From: Algoriphagus mannitolivorans DSM 15301
GTDB taxonomy: Bacteria; Bacteroidota; Bacteroidia; Cytophagales; Cyclobacteriaceae
Assembly: GCF_000429425.1 (NCBI RefSeq)
Contig: NZ_KE386902.1
Coordinates: 237,481-301,480 of the forward strand
DNA: 64,000 bases
Direction of reading: 5' to 3'
Made by a program: the position numbers and the translations under genes. The notes under the pieces are model-generated. The model had not been told where the DNA came from, did not search any database, and worked only from the letters and a program-made list of their open reading frames with translations. Shown here piece after piece: positions 7,953 through 16,321 of this stretch. Each line of letters starts with the position of its first letter. The first letter of the stretch is position 1.

Positions 7953-10469
7953 TTGGAAGCATTTTTTAAATATGGAATTGGCTTCATGATGCTTTGGCTT
8001 CAGCTGCTTTTGGGAGCTGAAGACTCCTTGGCTCAGACCCAAAATTTTGAAAACAATATTAATCCCGTTTCTTATCCGTCTGAATTTTTGCCCGGATGGT
8101 ATGGAAACGAGGTAAGGGATAATTCCTCCAGGATTTTTCAGGTCAATGGACAGGGAAGGGGGAATTCAAGAGCCTTGGCCGTTCAGCCGATCAGTACCTT
8201 TAATGGGCAGATTTGGATTAGACTAAATGTTAATCAAGATCCACGTAAAAAAGTAGTTTTTTGGGCGAAATCAGCACAAAATGGCACTGGAAACCGGCCT
8301 GCACTGGTATTTTTTTCCTGGAGTAAAAGTCTGACTGGAGAATATGCGTTCAGGAATTCTTTGGTAAAGGATTTAGAGTTTGCGAATGAAAATCAGGAAT
8401 TCCGAAAGTTTACCCTTGCTATACCCGAATCACTTGGCGGGGAAGAGGAGATTTTTTTAAAGTTGGAGATAAATTATGGACCTGGAACGGGTAGTGCCGC
8501 CCGATGGCTAATGGATGACTTTTTCTTCGGAGAATTGGAAATAGACCTTCGACCGCCTCAGGTGGCTAATGTCAAAGGATTTGCGAGAAATGAACTCTGG
8601 GTTCAGTTTGATGAGAAGGTGGATCCAGTATTTAGCCTTTTGCCTCCTGTGTATTCTTTGGAAGGCATTCAGCCCGATAGGATCGCAAGGAAAAATGATT
8701 CTACCATGATTTTGTCTTTTGAAAGCTCCTTGGTAGAAGGGAAAGAATATACACTTAAGACGGGAAAGATTCCGGACCTGGAAGGGAACTTGCTCAAAGA
8801 CACTAGCTTGGTGTTTAAATTTTTTGATCCCACAGCCTATGAATACAAGTCTTTGGTAATCAATGAGCTGATGCCTGCTCCGAGAGCAGATCAGGATCTT
8901 CCCAATGCGGAATATATTGAGCTTTTCAATCCTACCGATAAGGAGTTTAGGCTGGATTTACTGAGGATTTCAAATTCCAGAAATGAAACCTCTCTGCCGG
9001 AAGGCTGGATGAATTCTGGTGATTTTTTGATTTTGGTGCCCAAGGGGCTGGAGAATTGGTTTTTAGGATATGGAAAAGTGTTGGGAGTTTCGAACTGGCC
9101 AGTACTATTGAACTCCGGCGATCAGGTAACTCTAAAAAGCCAATCCGGGCTTGTTTTGGATCAAATTACCTTCAATACCAATACTTGGGGTGGGAGTGAG
9201 TTTTCTGGTGGTGCTTATAGTTTGGAGGTTCCTAATCCATTTTTTCTTTGCGACAACTCCAGTTTTCTCCGGACATCTGTGGATCCCCTTAGAGGAACTC
9301 CGGGTCGAATTAATTCTGTTTTCAACCTCAACCTTGAATTACCAAAGCCTAATCTGAAACGAGCCTATTTTTTAGACTCACTTCATTTTATCTTGGACTT
9401 GGAAGGGGTAATATCCGGTGTAATTCAGGCCGAGCAGATCGATATAAGCCCTAATCTAGGCATAGAAAAAGTAGAGAGGCTGGCTCAAGGATGGAGAGTT
9501 CAGCTAAAAGAGCCTGCGTTTCCCAATCAGGTCTTTCAAATTTCTTTACTTGGACTGCAAGACTGTTATGGGAGAGATTTGGGTAGAATTGGGCCAGTCA
9601 GCCTTGTTTTGGCCTCTCCGCCCAAACCTGGAGAAATTCACCTCACAGAGGTGCTGTTTGATCCGGTTTCCGGTGATCCTAAGTTTGTGGAAATCCACAA
9701 TTCCAGTTCGAATTATCTAAATCTCAAATCTTGGGCCTTGGGGAATCTAAATGACCAAGGGCAAGTGTCGCAAATCCGGATTTTCGGAACTGAAGGGACA
9801 ATTCTGTCTCCCGGAGAGTTTCTGGCGATCAGTACTGATTCGGAGAAGTTGAAAGCCCGATACCCCAAATCCAGGGAGGGAAATTTTTTACAGGTTTCGG
9901 CTTTGCCAAGCTATCCGATCTCTGGAGGTTCGGTAGTATTGCTTCGCAATGAGAAAGAGTTGGTGGAGAAGTTCACTTATTCTTCAAAGTATCACCATCC
10001 TCTGATTCAAAATTCCAAAGGAGTCTCTCTGGAGAGGATTTCCATCAGAAATCCGGTTTCGGATCTCGCAAATTGGCAAAGCGCGTCGGGAAATGAAGAT
10101 TTTGCCACTCCCGGTAGGAGGAATTCTCAGTTTTTGAATGAGGAGACATTGAATGATATTTTCAAAATTGAACCCAAGGTATTTGATCCAGAGGGGAGTC
10201 AGGGACCAGCCTTTACGACTATTTCCTATGAACTGGACCAAGCGGGTTGGGTGGGGACTTTGGGAATTTATTCCGTCACAGGGCTTTTGGTGAATACGCT
10301 TTGTCAAAACCAGGTCCTGGGAACTAGGGGGATTTTTACCTGGAATGGATTGGATGAAAAAGGAGCTAGGGTCAGGCCAGGGTACTACGTGCTTTTGGCT
10401 GAGCTTTTTGACTTAGAAGGAAGAGTGAAAGTGATTAAAAAAACCATTGTCGTTGCGGTTAAGCTATGA
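7953..10469 (+). CDS. Lamin-tail-domain surface protein with FlgD-like C-terminus
   Basis: An 838-residue exported protein. The N-terminal hydrophobic segment (about residues 8-28, ending SLAQ) looks like a signal peptide. Residues about 200-290 resemble a bacterial Ig-like domain (VQFDEKVDP). Two lamin-tail domains follow (SLVINELMPAP..NAEYIELFNPT near residue 305, and GEIHLTEVLFDP..KFVEIHNSS near 560). The end (about 745-838) resembles a FlgD Ig-like fold (WNGLDEKGARVRPGYYVL). Such proteins are common at the Bacteroidota cell surface; the function is unknown. The start is taken as TTG 7953; ATG 7986 would leave a shorter signal peptide. The gene stands alone. Confidence 0.82.
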   Translation: MEAFFKYGIGFMMLWLQLLLGAEDSLAQTQNFENNINPVSYPSEFLPGWYGNEVRDNSSRIFQVNGQGRGNSRALAVQPISTFNGQIWIRLNVNQDPRKKVVFWAKSAQNGTGNRPALVFFSWSKSLTGEYAFRNSLVKDLEFANENQEFRKFTLAIPESLGGEEEIFLKLEINYGPGTGSAARWLMDDFFFGELEIDLRPPQVANVKGFARNELWVQFDEKVDPVFSLLPPVYSLEGIQPDRIARKNDSTMILSFESSLVEGKEYTLKTGKIPDLEGNLLKDTSLVFKFFDPTAYEYKSLVINELMPAPRADQDLPNAEYIELFNPTDKEFRLDLLRISNSRNETSLPEGWMNSGDFLILVPKGLENWFLGYGKVLGVSNWPVLLNSGDQVTLKSQSGLVLDQITFNTNTWGGSEFSGGAYSLEVPNPFFLCDNSSFLRTSVDPLRGTPGRINSVFNLNLELPKPNLKRAYFLDSLHFILDLEGVISGVIQAEQIDISPNLGIEKVERLAQGWRVQLKEPAFPNQVFQISLLGLQDCYGRDLGRIGPVSLVLASPPKPGEIHLTEVLFDPVSGDPKFVEIHNSSSNYLNLKSWALGNLNDQGQVSQIRIFGTEGTILSPGEFLAISTDSEKLKARYPKSREGNFLQVSALPSYPISGGSVVLLRNEKELVEKFTYSSKYHHPLIQNSKGVSLERISIRNPVSDLANWQSASGNEDFATPGRRNSQFLNEETLNDIFKIEPKVFDPEGSQGPAFTTISYELDQAGWVGTLGIYSVTGLLVNTLCQNQVLGTRGIFTWNGLDEKGARVRPGYYVLLAELFDLEGRVKVIKKTIVVAVKL

Positions 10470-10532
10470 TTTTCAGCGTTTTTTTGGATTTGAAAAACGA
10501 AAATTTAGTATATTGTTGCAAACGATAACCCC

Positions 10533-10703
10533 ATGGAAAGAGATCTGATCACCTTAGCCCTCCAAGAGATCGCCTTGAAAAATGGCAAAGATCTCAATGA
10601 AGTTCAACAATATCTTATGATGCGCTATCGGATAAAAGTAGATCCAATAGCTCTCTCGAAAAGATTAAAAAAGATTTTAGAAGAAGAAAAAGCCGTCGCA
10701 TGA
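10533..10703 (+). CDS. Small hypothetical protein, 56 residues
   Basis: The frame runs from ATG 10533 to TGA 10703 and gives a charged, helix-rich peptide (MERDLITLALQEIALKNG.. ending EEEKAVA). I do not recognise the family. It is supported by a proper ATG, a coherent amphipathic composition and a terminator hairpin that includes its stop codon, the same arrangement as the DUF4834 gene. It lies between the lamin-tail gene and the DksA-like gene. Confidence 0.5.
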   Translation: MERDLITLALQEIALKNGKDLNEVQQYLMMRYRIKVDPIALSKRLKKILEEEKAVA

Positions 10704-10713
10704 CGGTTTTTTT
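10693..10713 (+). terminator. Terminator overlapping the small ORF stop
   Basis: Stem CCGTC/GACGG with loop GCAT is followed by seven T. Upstream A residues extend the stem. Confidence 0.8.
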
Positions 10714-10904
10714 ATGAGATATTTTGGGTAATGGGGTATTGCTTCGTAAATAATTGGTTTATAGCTCAAAAGAAAAAACAGAATTCTGTTTTGTAGGGAT
10801 TCGTAATAAATTGGACAACCCAAAGTTTTTGGAATTATCAAAGTCCACCGTATTTTAGGGAACCAAACCCTTAAAAGATTTTTCAGGTATACTATAACAA
10901 ACCA

Positions 10905-11297
10905 ATGAAGGCTATGAGTCAGGAAGAAAAAACAGCATATTCTCAGGATGAATTGAAGGAATTTGAGGAAATCATTCTTCAGAAGTTGGCGATAGCCAAA
11001 GAGGAATTGCACTCTTTGAAAGAAACATTGAGCAAGAAGAATGATTCCGGAACAGATTATACAGCTTCCACTTCAAAGCTTCTAGAAGACGGCGCAGATA
11101 CTCTTGAGAGAGAAAGTATGAGCCAATTGGCGGCCAGACAGCAAAAGTTCGTCATCAACTTGGAGAATGCCTTGGTCCGCATCAAAAACGGAACCTATGG
11201 TATCTGCGTGGATACCGGAAAATTAATCTCCAAAGAAAGATTGAAGGCTGTTCCTCATACCATGCATTCTATCGAAGCAAAACTCGCCAAGAAATAA
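10905..11297 (+). CDS. TraR/DksA-type regulator with degenerate zinc finger
   Basis: A 130-residue protein with a long N-terminal coiled-coil region and a C-terminal segment GTYGICVDTGKLISKERLKAVPH, the signature of the Bacteroidota TraR/DksA branch. Family members bind the secondary channel of RNA polymerase, so a role in transcription control is inferred. Only one cysteine remains of the four zinc ligands of classical DksA. ATG 10905 is used; ATG 10914 (MSQEEK) is equally possible. scpB starts at the very next base after its stop. Confidence 0.85.
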   Translation: MKAMSQEEKTAYSQDELKEFEEIILQKLAIAKEELHSLKETLSKKNDSGTDYTASTSKLLEDGADTLERESMSQLAARQQKFVINLENALVRIKNGTYGICVDTGKLISKERLKAVPHTMHSIEAKLAKK

Positions 11298-11858
11298 GTG
11301 GACTTTCTTCACAGACATATTGAAGCACTGATTTTCTGTGCTCCTGAACCTTTGTCTTCTTCTGAAATGGTTAAATGCCTTAGCGAAATGTTTGAGGCAG
11401 AAGTTCCTTTGGATCACGTGGAATCAGCCATTTATGATTTGAGGAAAAAATATAATCAAGATGATTTCGCCTTCAGTTTAGAACAGATTTCAGGAGGGTA
11501 TCAGTTTTTGACCAAGCCTGCCTATCAGACAAGCATCAGTATTCTGTTGAAGCAGCAATCTCAAAAGCGACTTTCCACGGCCCAGCTGGAGACTTTATCC
11601 ATTATCGCCTACAAGCAGCCCATTACTAAAGGAGAAGTGGAACAGATTCGAGGAGTCAATTGTGATTACTCGGTACAAAAATTATTGGAAAAGGAGCTAA
11701 TAGAAATCCAAGGGAAGTCAGAAGGAGTAGGCAAGCCTTTGATTTACGGGACTTCCAAAAAGTTTATGGAGTATTTTGGCATCAACTCAATTCAGGATTT
11801 GCCTCATCCTAAGGATTTCACCCAAGCTGACAATCAAATCGGAGAAGAAAGAGAATGA
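11298..11858 (+). CDS. scpB: Segregation and condensation protein B
   Basis: A 186-residue ScpB, the winged-helix partner of the kleisin ScpA in the SMC complex that compacts chromosomes. Recognisable features are HIEALIFCAPEPLS at the N-terminus, LETLSIIAYKQPITKGEVEQIRGV in the middle and GVGKPLIYGTSKKFMEYFGI at the end of the second winged helix. The start is GTG at 11298, directly after the TAA of the DksA-like gene, so translation is probably coupled. scpA is not in the window. Confidence 0.93.
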   Translation: MDFLHRHIEALIFCAPEPLSSSEMVKCLSEMFEAEVPLDHVESAIYDLRKKYNQDDFAFSLEQISGGYQFLTKPAYQTSISILLKQQSQKRLSTAQLETLSIIAYKQPITKGEVEQIRGVNCDYSVQKLLEKELIEIQGKSEGVGKPLIYGTSKKFMEYFGINSIQDLPHPKDFTQADNQIGEERE

Positions 11859-11859
11859 G

Positions 11860-12480
11860 TTAAGCCGGATCGACCTTGGCCAATCGGGAGATAAGGTATT
11901 TTTTACCGGTAGTAATTTCTTCACAAACAACGCGCGTTCTACGGGTTTCTCCTTTTTTGAATTTTCTGCCTGCGACTTGAAAAACACTTCCAGGAGCAAG
12001 GTCTGAAAGAAAGAAAGCAGCTGTATTTCTCTTGCTTTGATCGTATTTGCTCATTTCTTTCATCAAGAACAAGTCCCTTGCTAAACTTGCCGCTGGATTA
12101 CTCATATGTAATTTTAGAGGAATCAGAATGTCTTTTGGGAAAATTTCCTCAGAAAGTAAGGGAAGCATTAAACTTTGGAAGGTTCTTTTCCATTCTTTCC
12201 CGTGCGGGGCATGAGCCATTCCGTATTTTTCAAAAGTCCTCAGGTGAGCGACTTCATGGATAAAGGTCAATAAGAATTGGTAGGGGTTGAGATCAGAATT
12301 AATTGTAATAGACTGTATTTTCTGGTCTTTGCGGTAGCGAAAATCTCCCAATTTGGTTGCTCTGGGATTTTTCACAGAAAAGGAAAAGGGAGTTTCTTCC
12401 CACAGAGATAAACAATAGCTTACCGCACTTTTTGGAAGATGGAGTGCTAGGATCTCCTTGAATTTTCCTGAGTTATTCAT
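11860..12480 (-). CDS. SprT-like zinc metalloprotease family protein
   Basis: A 206-residue protein with the zinc motif HEVAH (within LLTFIHEVAHLRTFEKYG) and a downstream HGKEWK supplying a probable third ligand, as in the SprT/Spartan family. The C-terminal part lacks the cysteine pairs of a zinc ribbon; only scattered cysteines remain. The cellular substrate is unknown. It is convergent with scpB, with 1 base between the stops. Confidence 0.82.
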   Translation of the reverse strand: MNNSGKFKEILALHLPKSAVSYCLSLWEETPFSFSVKNPRATKLGDFRYRKDQKIQSITINSDLNPYQFLLTFIHEVAHLRTFEKYGMAHAPHGKEWKRTFQSLMLPLLSEEIFPKDILIPLKLHMSNPAASLARDLFLMKEMSKYDQSKRNTAAFFLSDLAPGSVFQVAGRKFKKGETRRTRVVCEEITTGKKYLISRLAKVDPA

Positions 12481-12491
12481 CAGGTAAAAAT

Positions 12492-12526
12492 AAAAAAAAA
12501 GAACCCCGAACTAGTTCGGGGTTCTT
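12492..12526 (-). terminator. Terminator of the small acidic lipoprotein gene
   Basis: A perfect palindrome with 14-bp arms and no loop (AAGAACCCCGAACT and its complement, 12499-12526) is followed on the minus strand by a T-tract. It separates the lipoprotein gene from the SprT-like gene downstream. Confidence 0.88.
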
Positions 12527-12547
12527 AAGTTCCGTTTTCGGGATCAA

Positions 12548-12733
12548 TTACTGAGCTGGAGCTACAACTGTAGTGTCAACAGCAGCAGCTGCAGTGTCAA
12601 CTGCAGGAGCTTCTTCAACAACAGTTTCTTCAACTACTACAGTTTCTTCAACTGTTTCTTCAGTAGTCTTGTTGCCACAAGATGCAGTAGCGATCAAGCC
12701 AGCGATTGCGAAAATTGCAAATACCTTTTTCAT
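12548..12733 (-). CDS. Small acidic lipoprotein
   Basis: A 61-residue protein with a clear lipoprotein signal (MKKVFAIFAIAGLIATASC, Cys19) and a mature part made almost only of Glu, Thr, Val, Ala and Asp, including repeated EETV units. The family is not recognised. It has its own promoter and terminator, so it is monocistronic, and both signals are strong, which suggests an abundant product. The low-complexity tail looks like a spacer or surface decoration rather than an enzyme. Confidence 0.8.
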   Translation of the reverse strand: MKKVFAIFAIAGLIATASCGNKTTEETVEETVVVEETVVEEAPAVDTAAAAVDTTVVAPAQ

Positions 12734-12759
12734 TTGTTATGGTTTTCTTAATTACATCA

Positions 12760-12791
12760 CAAAGGTACTAGTATTATTTTCAATTGTGCAA
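12760..12791 (-). promoter_or_regulatory. Promoter of the acidic lipoprotein gene
   Basis: On the minus strand TTG (12791-12789) is followed after 21 bases by TACCTTTG (12767-12760), matching the Bacteroidota -33/-7 promoter. The start codon is 27 bases further on. Confidence 0.7.
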
Positions 12792-12810
12792 GTGCCGCTC
12801 AAATATTTTT

Positions 12811-14124
12811 TTATTTGTTTTTATAAACAATCTTTACCGGAACGCCTTCAAAATCAAAGTTTTCTCTCAGTCTGTTTTCTAAGAACCTGGTATAAGGATC
12901 CTTGATGTACTGAGGAAGATTGCAAAAGAACGCGAATACAGGGTTTTTGGTAGGAAGTTGAGTCGCATACTTGATCTTGATGTACTTCCCTTTCCAGGCA
13001 GGAGGGGGGTAGTTTTCAATCTCTTTCAGCATCACGTCGTTCAGTTTGGAGGTTGGAATTCTTCGGGTTTTGTTCTCAAAAACTTTGACAGCAAGTTCAA
13101 TCGCCTGAAAAATTCTTTGTTTTTCAGTCACGGAAGTGAAAATAATTGGGATCCATTTGTGCTCTCCCAACCTTTCCAGCATTTGACTTTTGATTTTATC
13201 CATGGTTTTATGATCCTTTTCGATCAAATCCCACTTATTGACCATGATCATTACTCCCTTGTTATTCTTGATTGCAAGTGCGATCAAGTTGATGTCCTGA
13301 GCTTCCAGGCCGCGGGTAGCATCTACCATGACGATAACTACATCGGACTCTTCCAGAGTTCGAAGAGATCTCATGACGGAATAAAATTCAATGTCTTCCT
13401 TTACTTTACCCTTTTTTCGGATTCCTGCAGTATCTGTGATGATAAAGTCCTGCCCGAAAAATTTGTATCTCGTGTGAATTGCATCTCTGGTAGTTCCAGC
13501 CTCATCGGTGACAATGGAGCGTTCCTGACCCAACAGAGCATTCAGGAAGGAGGATTTCCCCACATTGGGTCTTCCGAGAATGGAAATCTTGGGAACTCCC
13601 GCATCCGGGTCTTCTTCCCCATCTTCTTTGAAATGAGTAACTACTTCATCCAAAAGGTCTCCGGTACCTGAGCCAGACACTGCTGCAATCGGGAAAATTT
13701 CAAAATCAGATAGGCCTAAAGCATAAAATTCATTGGCCATGAAGGCCTTGTCTTGATTATCTGCTTTGTTGGCGACGATATAGAGTGGTTTGGCAGATCC
13801 CCGAAGCTCATTGGCAAACTCAGTGTCCAGATCCGTAAGTCCGTCATGACAGTCCACTACGAATAGGATGACATCAGCCTCTTCCAAGGCGAGTTTCACC
13901 TGCTTTCTGATTTCGGCTTCGAACACGTCATCAGACCCAGTAACATATCCTCCGGTGTCTATGACTGAGAAAAATTTTCCAGCCCATTGTGCATGACCGT
14001 AATGTCTGTCTCTGGTCACCCCGCTGAGGTTGTCCTCTATGGCTTTTCTTTCTTCAACCAATCTGTTAAAAAGAGTGGATTTTCCAACGTTTGGTCTGCC
14101 TACAATTGCTACAATATTTGCCAT
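12811..14124 (-). CDS. der: Ribosome-associated GTPase Der (EngA)
   Basis: A 437-residue essential GTPase for 50S subunit maturation. It has two tandem G domains, each with a P-loop (GRPNVGKSTLF near residue 8; GRPNVGKSSFL near residue 184), DTGG and DTAG switch motifs, NKAD and NKWD specificity motifs, and a C-terminal KH-like domain. Length is typical. It lies 2 bases after era, so the two ribosome-assembly GTPases form one operon. Confidence 0.98.
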   Translation of the reverse strand: MANIVAIVGRPNVGKSTLFNRLVEERKAIEDNLSGVTRDRHYGHAQWAGKFFSVIDTGGYVTGSDDVFEAEIRKQVKLALEEADVILFVVDCHDGLTDLDTEFANELRGSAKPLYIVANKADNQDKAFMANEFYALGLSDFEIFPIAAVSGSGTGDLLDEVVTHFKEDGEEDPDAGVPKISILGRPNVGKSSFLNALLGQERSIVTDEAGTTRDAIHTRYKFFGQDFIITDTAGIRKKGKVKEDIEFYSVMRSLRTLEESDVVIVMVDATRGLEAQDINLIALAIKNNKGVMIMVNKWDLIEKDHKTMDKIKSQMLERLGEHKWIPIIFTSVTEKQRIFQAIELAVKVFENKTRRIPTSKLNDVMLKEIENYPPPAWKGKYIKIKYATQLPTKNPVFAFFCNLPQYIKDPYTRFLENRLRENFDFEGVPVKIVYKNK

Positions 14125-14126
14125 GA

Positions 14127-15020
14127 TTAAGATGGGTCGTACCCGAATTTTTTAAGTTTTGCTTTATTTTTTCTCCAGTCCTGCTCTACCTTCACAAAGG
14201 TTTCGAGAAAGACTTTTTTGCCGAAGAACTTTTCCAGTTCTTCCCGGGCTTCAATGCCTACTTTTTTTAACATTTTGCCTTTATCACCGATTAGAATACC
14301 TTTTTGGCTATTCCGCTCACAAAAGATGGTAGCCCGGATTTTGATGATGGTTTCCTCCTCGTAGAAGTCTTCAATTCCTACTTCGGTGCTGTAGGGAATT
14401 TCTTTTTTGTAATTGGTAAATATCTTTTCCCGGATGATCTCAGAGGCAAAGAACCGCTCAGGTCGGTCAGTTAGTTCCTCTTTATCATAAAAAGCGGGGT
14501 GTTCTGGAAGTTTATCAAGGATTTCTTGAAGAATTCTTTCGGTATTGAAGTTTTCCTTTGCGGAGATTGGGATGACGGTGTCTGCTTTAATTCTGGAAGT
14601 CCAATAGTTGGTTACTTCCTCCAACTGCCCTTCTTTGGCCAAGTCAATTTTGTTGATGACTAGGAGAACCGGGATTCCGGATTCATTGATTCTTTGGATG
14701 ACATCCTCTATTTCTTCTTCAGTTTCGTAGAGGTCAGTCACAAAAAGAATGATGTCCGCATCCTCAAGAGACAGGTTTACAAAGCTCATCATGCTTTTAT
14801 GAAGCTCATATTTTGGCTTCAGCATCCCAGGAGTATCTGAAAAAACTATTTGGTAATCATCTGTATTAATGAGTCCGACAATTCGGTGTCGAGTGGTCTG
14901 AGCTTTGGAGGAAATAATAGAAAGTCGCTCACCAACAAGGATGTTCATTAATGTGGACTTACCGACATTTGGTTTCCCTATAATATTGACAAAGCCTGCT
15001 TTGTGTGGGTGAGCGGTCAT
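14127..15020 (-). CDS. era: GTPase Era
   Basis: A 297-residue GTPase acting in 16S rRNA processing and 30S assembly. It shows P-loop GKPNVGKSTLM (about residues 16-26), switch DTPGM, NKID, and a C-terminal KH domain containing the GILIGDKGKMLKKVG loop that binds the 16S 3' end. Normal length. First gene of the era-der operon, divergent from the initiator tRNA. Confidence 0.98.
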   Translation of the reverse strand: MTAHPHKAGFVNIIGKPNVGKSTLMNILVGERLSIISSKAQTTRHRIVGLINTDDYQIVFSDTPGMLKPKYELHKSMMSFVNLSLEDADIILFVTDLYETEEEIEDVIQRINESGIPVLLVINKIDLAKEGQLEEVTNYWTSRIKADTVIPISAKENFNTERILQEILDKLPEHPAFYDKEELTDRPERFFASEIIREKIFTNYKKEIPYSTEVGIEDFYEEETIIKIRATIFCERNSQKGILIGDKGKMLKKVGIEAREELEKFFGKKVFLETFVKVEQDWRKNKAKLKKFGYDPS

Positions 15021-15037
15021 TTTCTAAGATTTTTTTG

Positions 15038-15045
15038 CAAAGGTA
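15038..15045 (-). promoter_or_regulatory. Probable -7 box for era-der
   Basis: The minus strand reads TACCTTTG 17 bases upstream of the era ATG. A -33 TTTG is not obvious. Confidence 0.5.
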
Positions 15046-15046
15046 C

Positions 15047-15076
15047 TTGATTTTTGAGAGATAGTCCTTACCTTTG
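15047..15076 (+). promoter_or_regulatory. Promoter of tRNA-fMet
   Basis: TTG (15047-15049), a 19-base spacer, and TACCTTTG (15069-15076) match the Bacteroidota consensus. The tRNA begins 11 bases later. Confidence 0.8.
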
Positions 15077-15087
15077 CATCACAATAT

Positions 15088-15160
<73 letters not shown>

Positions 15161-15165
15161 CTACG

Positions 15166-15192
15166 AAGGGTACTTAACAGTGCCCTTTTTTT
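15166..15192 (+). terminator. Terminator of tRNA-fMet
   Basis: An 8-bp stem (AAGGGTAC against GTGCCCTT, one T-G pair) with a 6-base loop is followed by a run of T just after the tRNA. Confidence 0.85.
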
Positions 15193-15248
15193 GTTTCTCC
15201 CCTTCCAAGTTAAGTTTCAGAAAAGTTTATCCGCTCAGTTTCCCTTAG

Positions 15249-15884
15249 AGTTTAAGTAGAAAGTATCTTCTTTTTAGGGATTTCAACCCTTTTGGTTGTG
15301 GGACTGGAAGAGAAGTAAAGGCAATTGCTGAATTTTTTCAGCCTGAGAAAATTGTTGCTTCTGATATCTCTGAAAACATGATTTCAAAGTGTCAGGTCAA
15401 TTTGAAAACTTGGGGAATTGAAGCCATAACTCAGACCCATGTTGGAGACGCCAAAGACTTCAGAGAGGGAGTCGGTTCTTTTGACTTGGTTACTATCATG
15501 AATAGCATGATGACCTACGTGCCGGTCAAAAAAGACAGGATTACCATTTTCAAAAATTCATTTGACCTTCTTAGACCAAAAGGAACATTAATAGGTACGG
15601 TTCACCACCAGGTTGGTAGCCCTGCAAAGACATATTATTTTAAATTGAGAAAAATGTTCTCCTTTATCCTCGGTGAAAAGGTAGGGAATAGAAATACTGG
15701 ATTCAACGGATTTAAAGTCCCAGGATATTATTATGATAAAGCAACTTTGATTGCCGACATCAAGTCTGTGGGATTTAATCACGTGGAGGTTTTATCCCTC
15801 GAGGAATATTACAAGAGTATAGGGAAGTATTATAACACCAAGAAAGGATACAACAACTTGATTTTCCTTGCTCGGAAAGATTAA
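15249..15884 (+). pseudogene. N-terminally truncated SAM-dependent methyltransferase
   Basis: The frame, open from 15249, encodes PFGCGTGREVKAIAEFF..KIVASDISENM, a SAM-binding motif I followed by motif II, then a complete C-terminal half (SFDLVTIMNSMMTYVP; LLRPKGTLIGTVHHQ). No ATG, GTG or TTG lies before the GCGTG motif (15294 onward), and the 40-60 residues that normally precede it are missing. The first ATG, 15378, would lose motif I and give an inactive 168-residue protein. It starts about 90 bases after the tRNA-fMet gene, so loss by recombination at the tRNA is possible. The rest of the frame is intact, so the truncation may be recent. Confidence 0.7.
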
Positions 15885-15887
15885 AAA

Positions 15888-15926
15888 GGAATGACGATTT
15901 TTTTTAAAAAACAATCGGCCATTCCC
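15888..15926. terminator. Possible bidirectional terminator
   Basis: An imperfect hairpin pairs GGAATG..GATT with AATC..CATTCC around a T/A-rich loop, between the methyltransferase remnant and a minus-strand ORF that ends here. Confidence 0.45.
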
Positions 15927-16228
15927 TACTCAAAATCACTCTCCCACCCCATGGGAAGGTAGTCGATCCGGAAGTTTTCCAGCTTTTGTTTACGTGCTTC
16001 CAATACCCTTTGCCGTTTGGCAAGGGTAATGTTTTTGTGACTTAGGAGTACCAAACTCTTTTTCAAGGAATTGAAAAAGAGCTTTCTCCGAAGTAATTCT
16101 TTACGAGAAGTCTTCAATTTGGAAATTTGAATTCCAGAGCTCATACCATTTTTTATGCTTCTCAATAATCCTGGAAGAAATATCCCAAAAGCTTTTGAGT
16201 GTCGAGAATGTATTATGTGAAAAATCAT
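15926..16228 (-). CDS. Hypothetical basic protein, 100 residues
   Basis: An orphan frame rich in Lys and Arg (SRKELLRRKLFFNSLKKS; ITLAKRQRVLEARKQKLENF) with an acidic, aromatic end (DYLPMGWESDFE). The family is not recognised. The internal ATG at 16144 (MSSGIQISK) may be the real start, giving 72 residues. The helical, charged composition argues for a coding frame, but nothing in the neighbourhood confirms it. Confidence 0.35.
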   Translation of the reverse strand: MIFHIIHSRHSKAFGIFLPGLLRSIKNGMSSGIQISKLKTSRKELLRRKLFFNSLKKSLVLLSHKNITLAKRQRVLEARKQKLENFRIDYLPMGWESDFE

Positions 16229-16265
16229 GCCAAAAATTTTGCTCCAAGATAGTCATTTAAATAGT

Positions 16266-16297
16266 CCGAAAAATACCCAGTACTGGGTATTTTTCGG
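16266..16297. terminator. Perfect 32-base palindrome after doxX-like gene
   Basis: Two 16-base arms (CCGAAAAATACCCAGT and its complement) form a stem with no unpaired loop. On the plus strand five T follow. It lies just after the DoxX gene stop on the minus strand and probably acts as a terminator. Confidence 0.65.
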
Positions 16298-16321
16298 TTT
16301 TTGGAGTACTTTTTCTTGGAA

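Noticed and set aside
15378..15884. Complete 168-residue methyltransferase starting at ATG 15378
   Set aside because: The motif I sequence lies upstream in the same frame, so this ATG is internal to a truncated gene.
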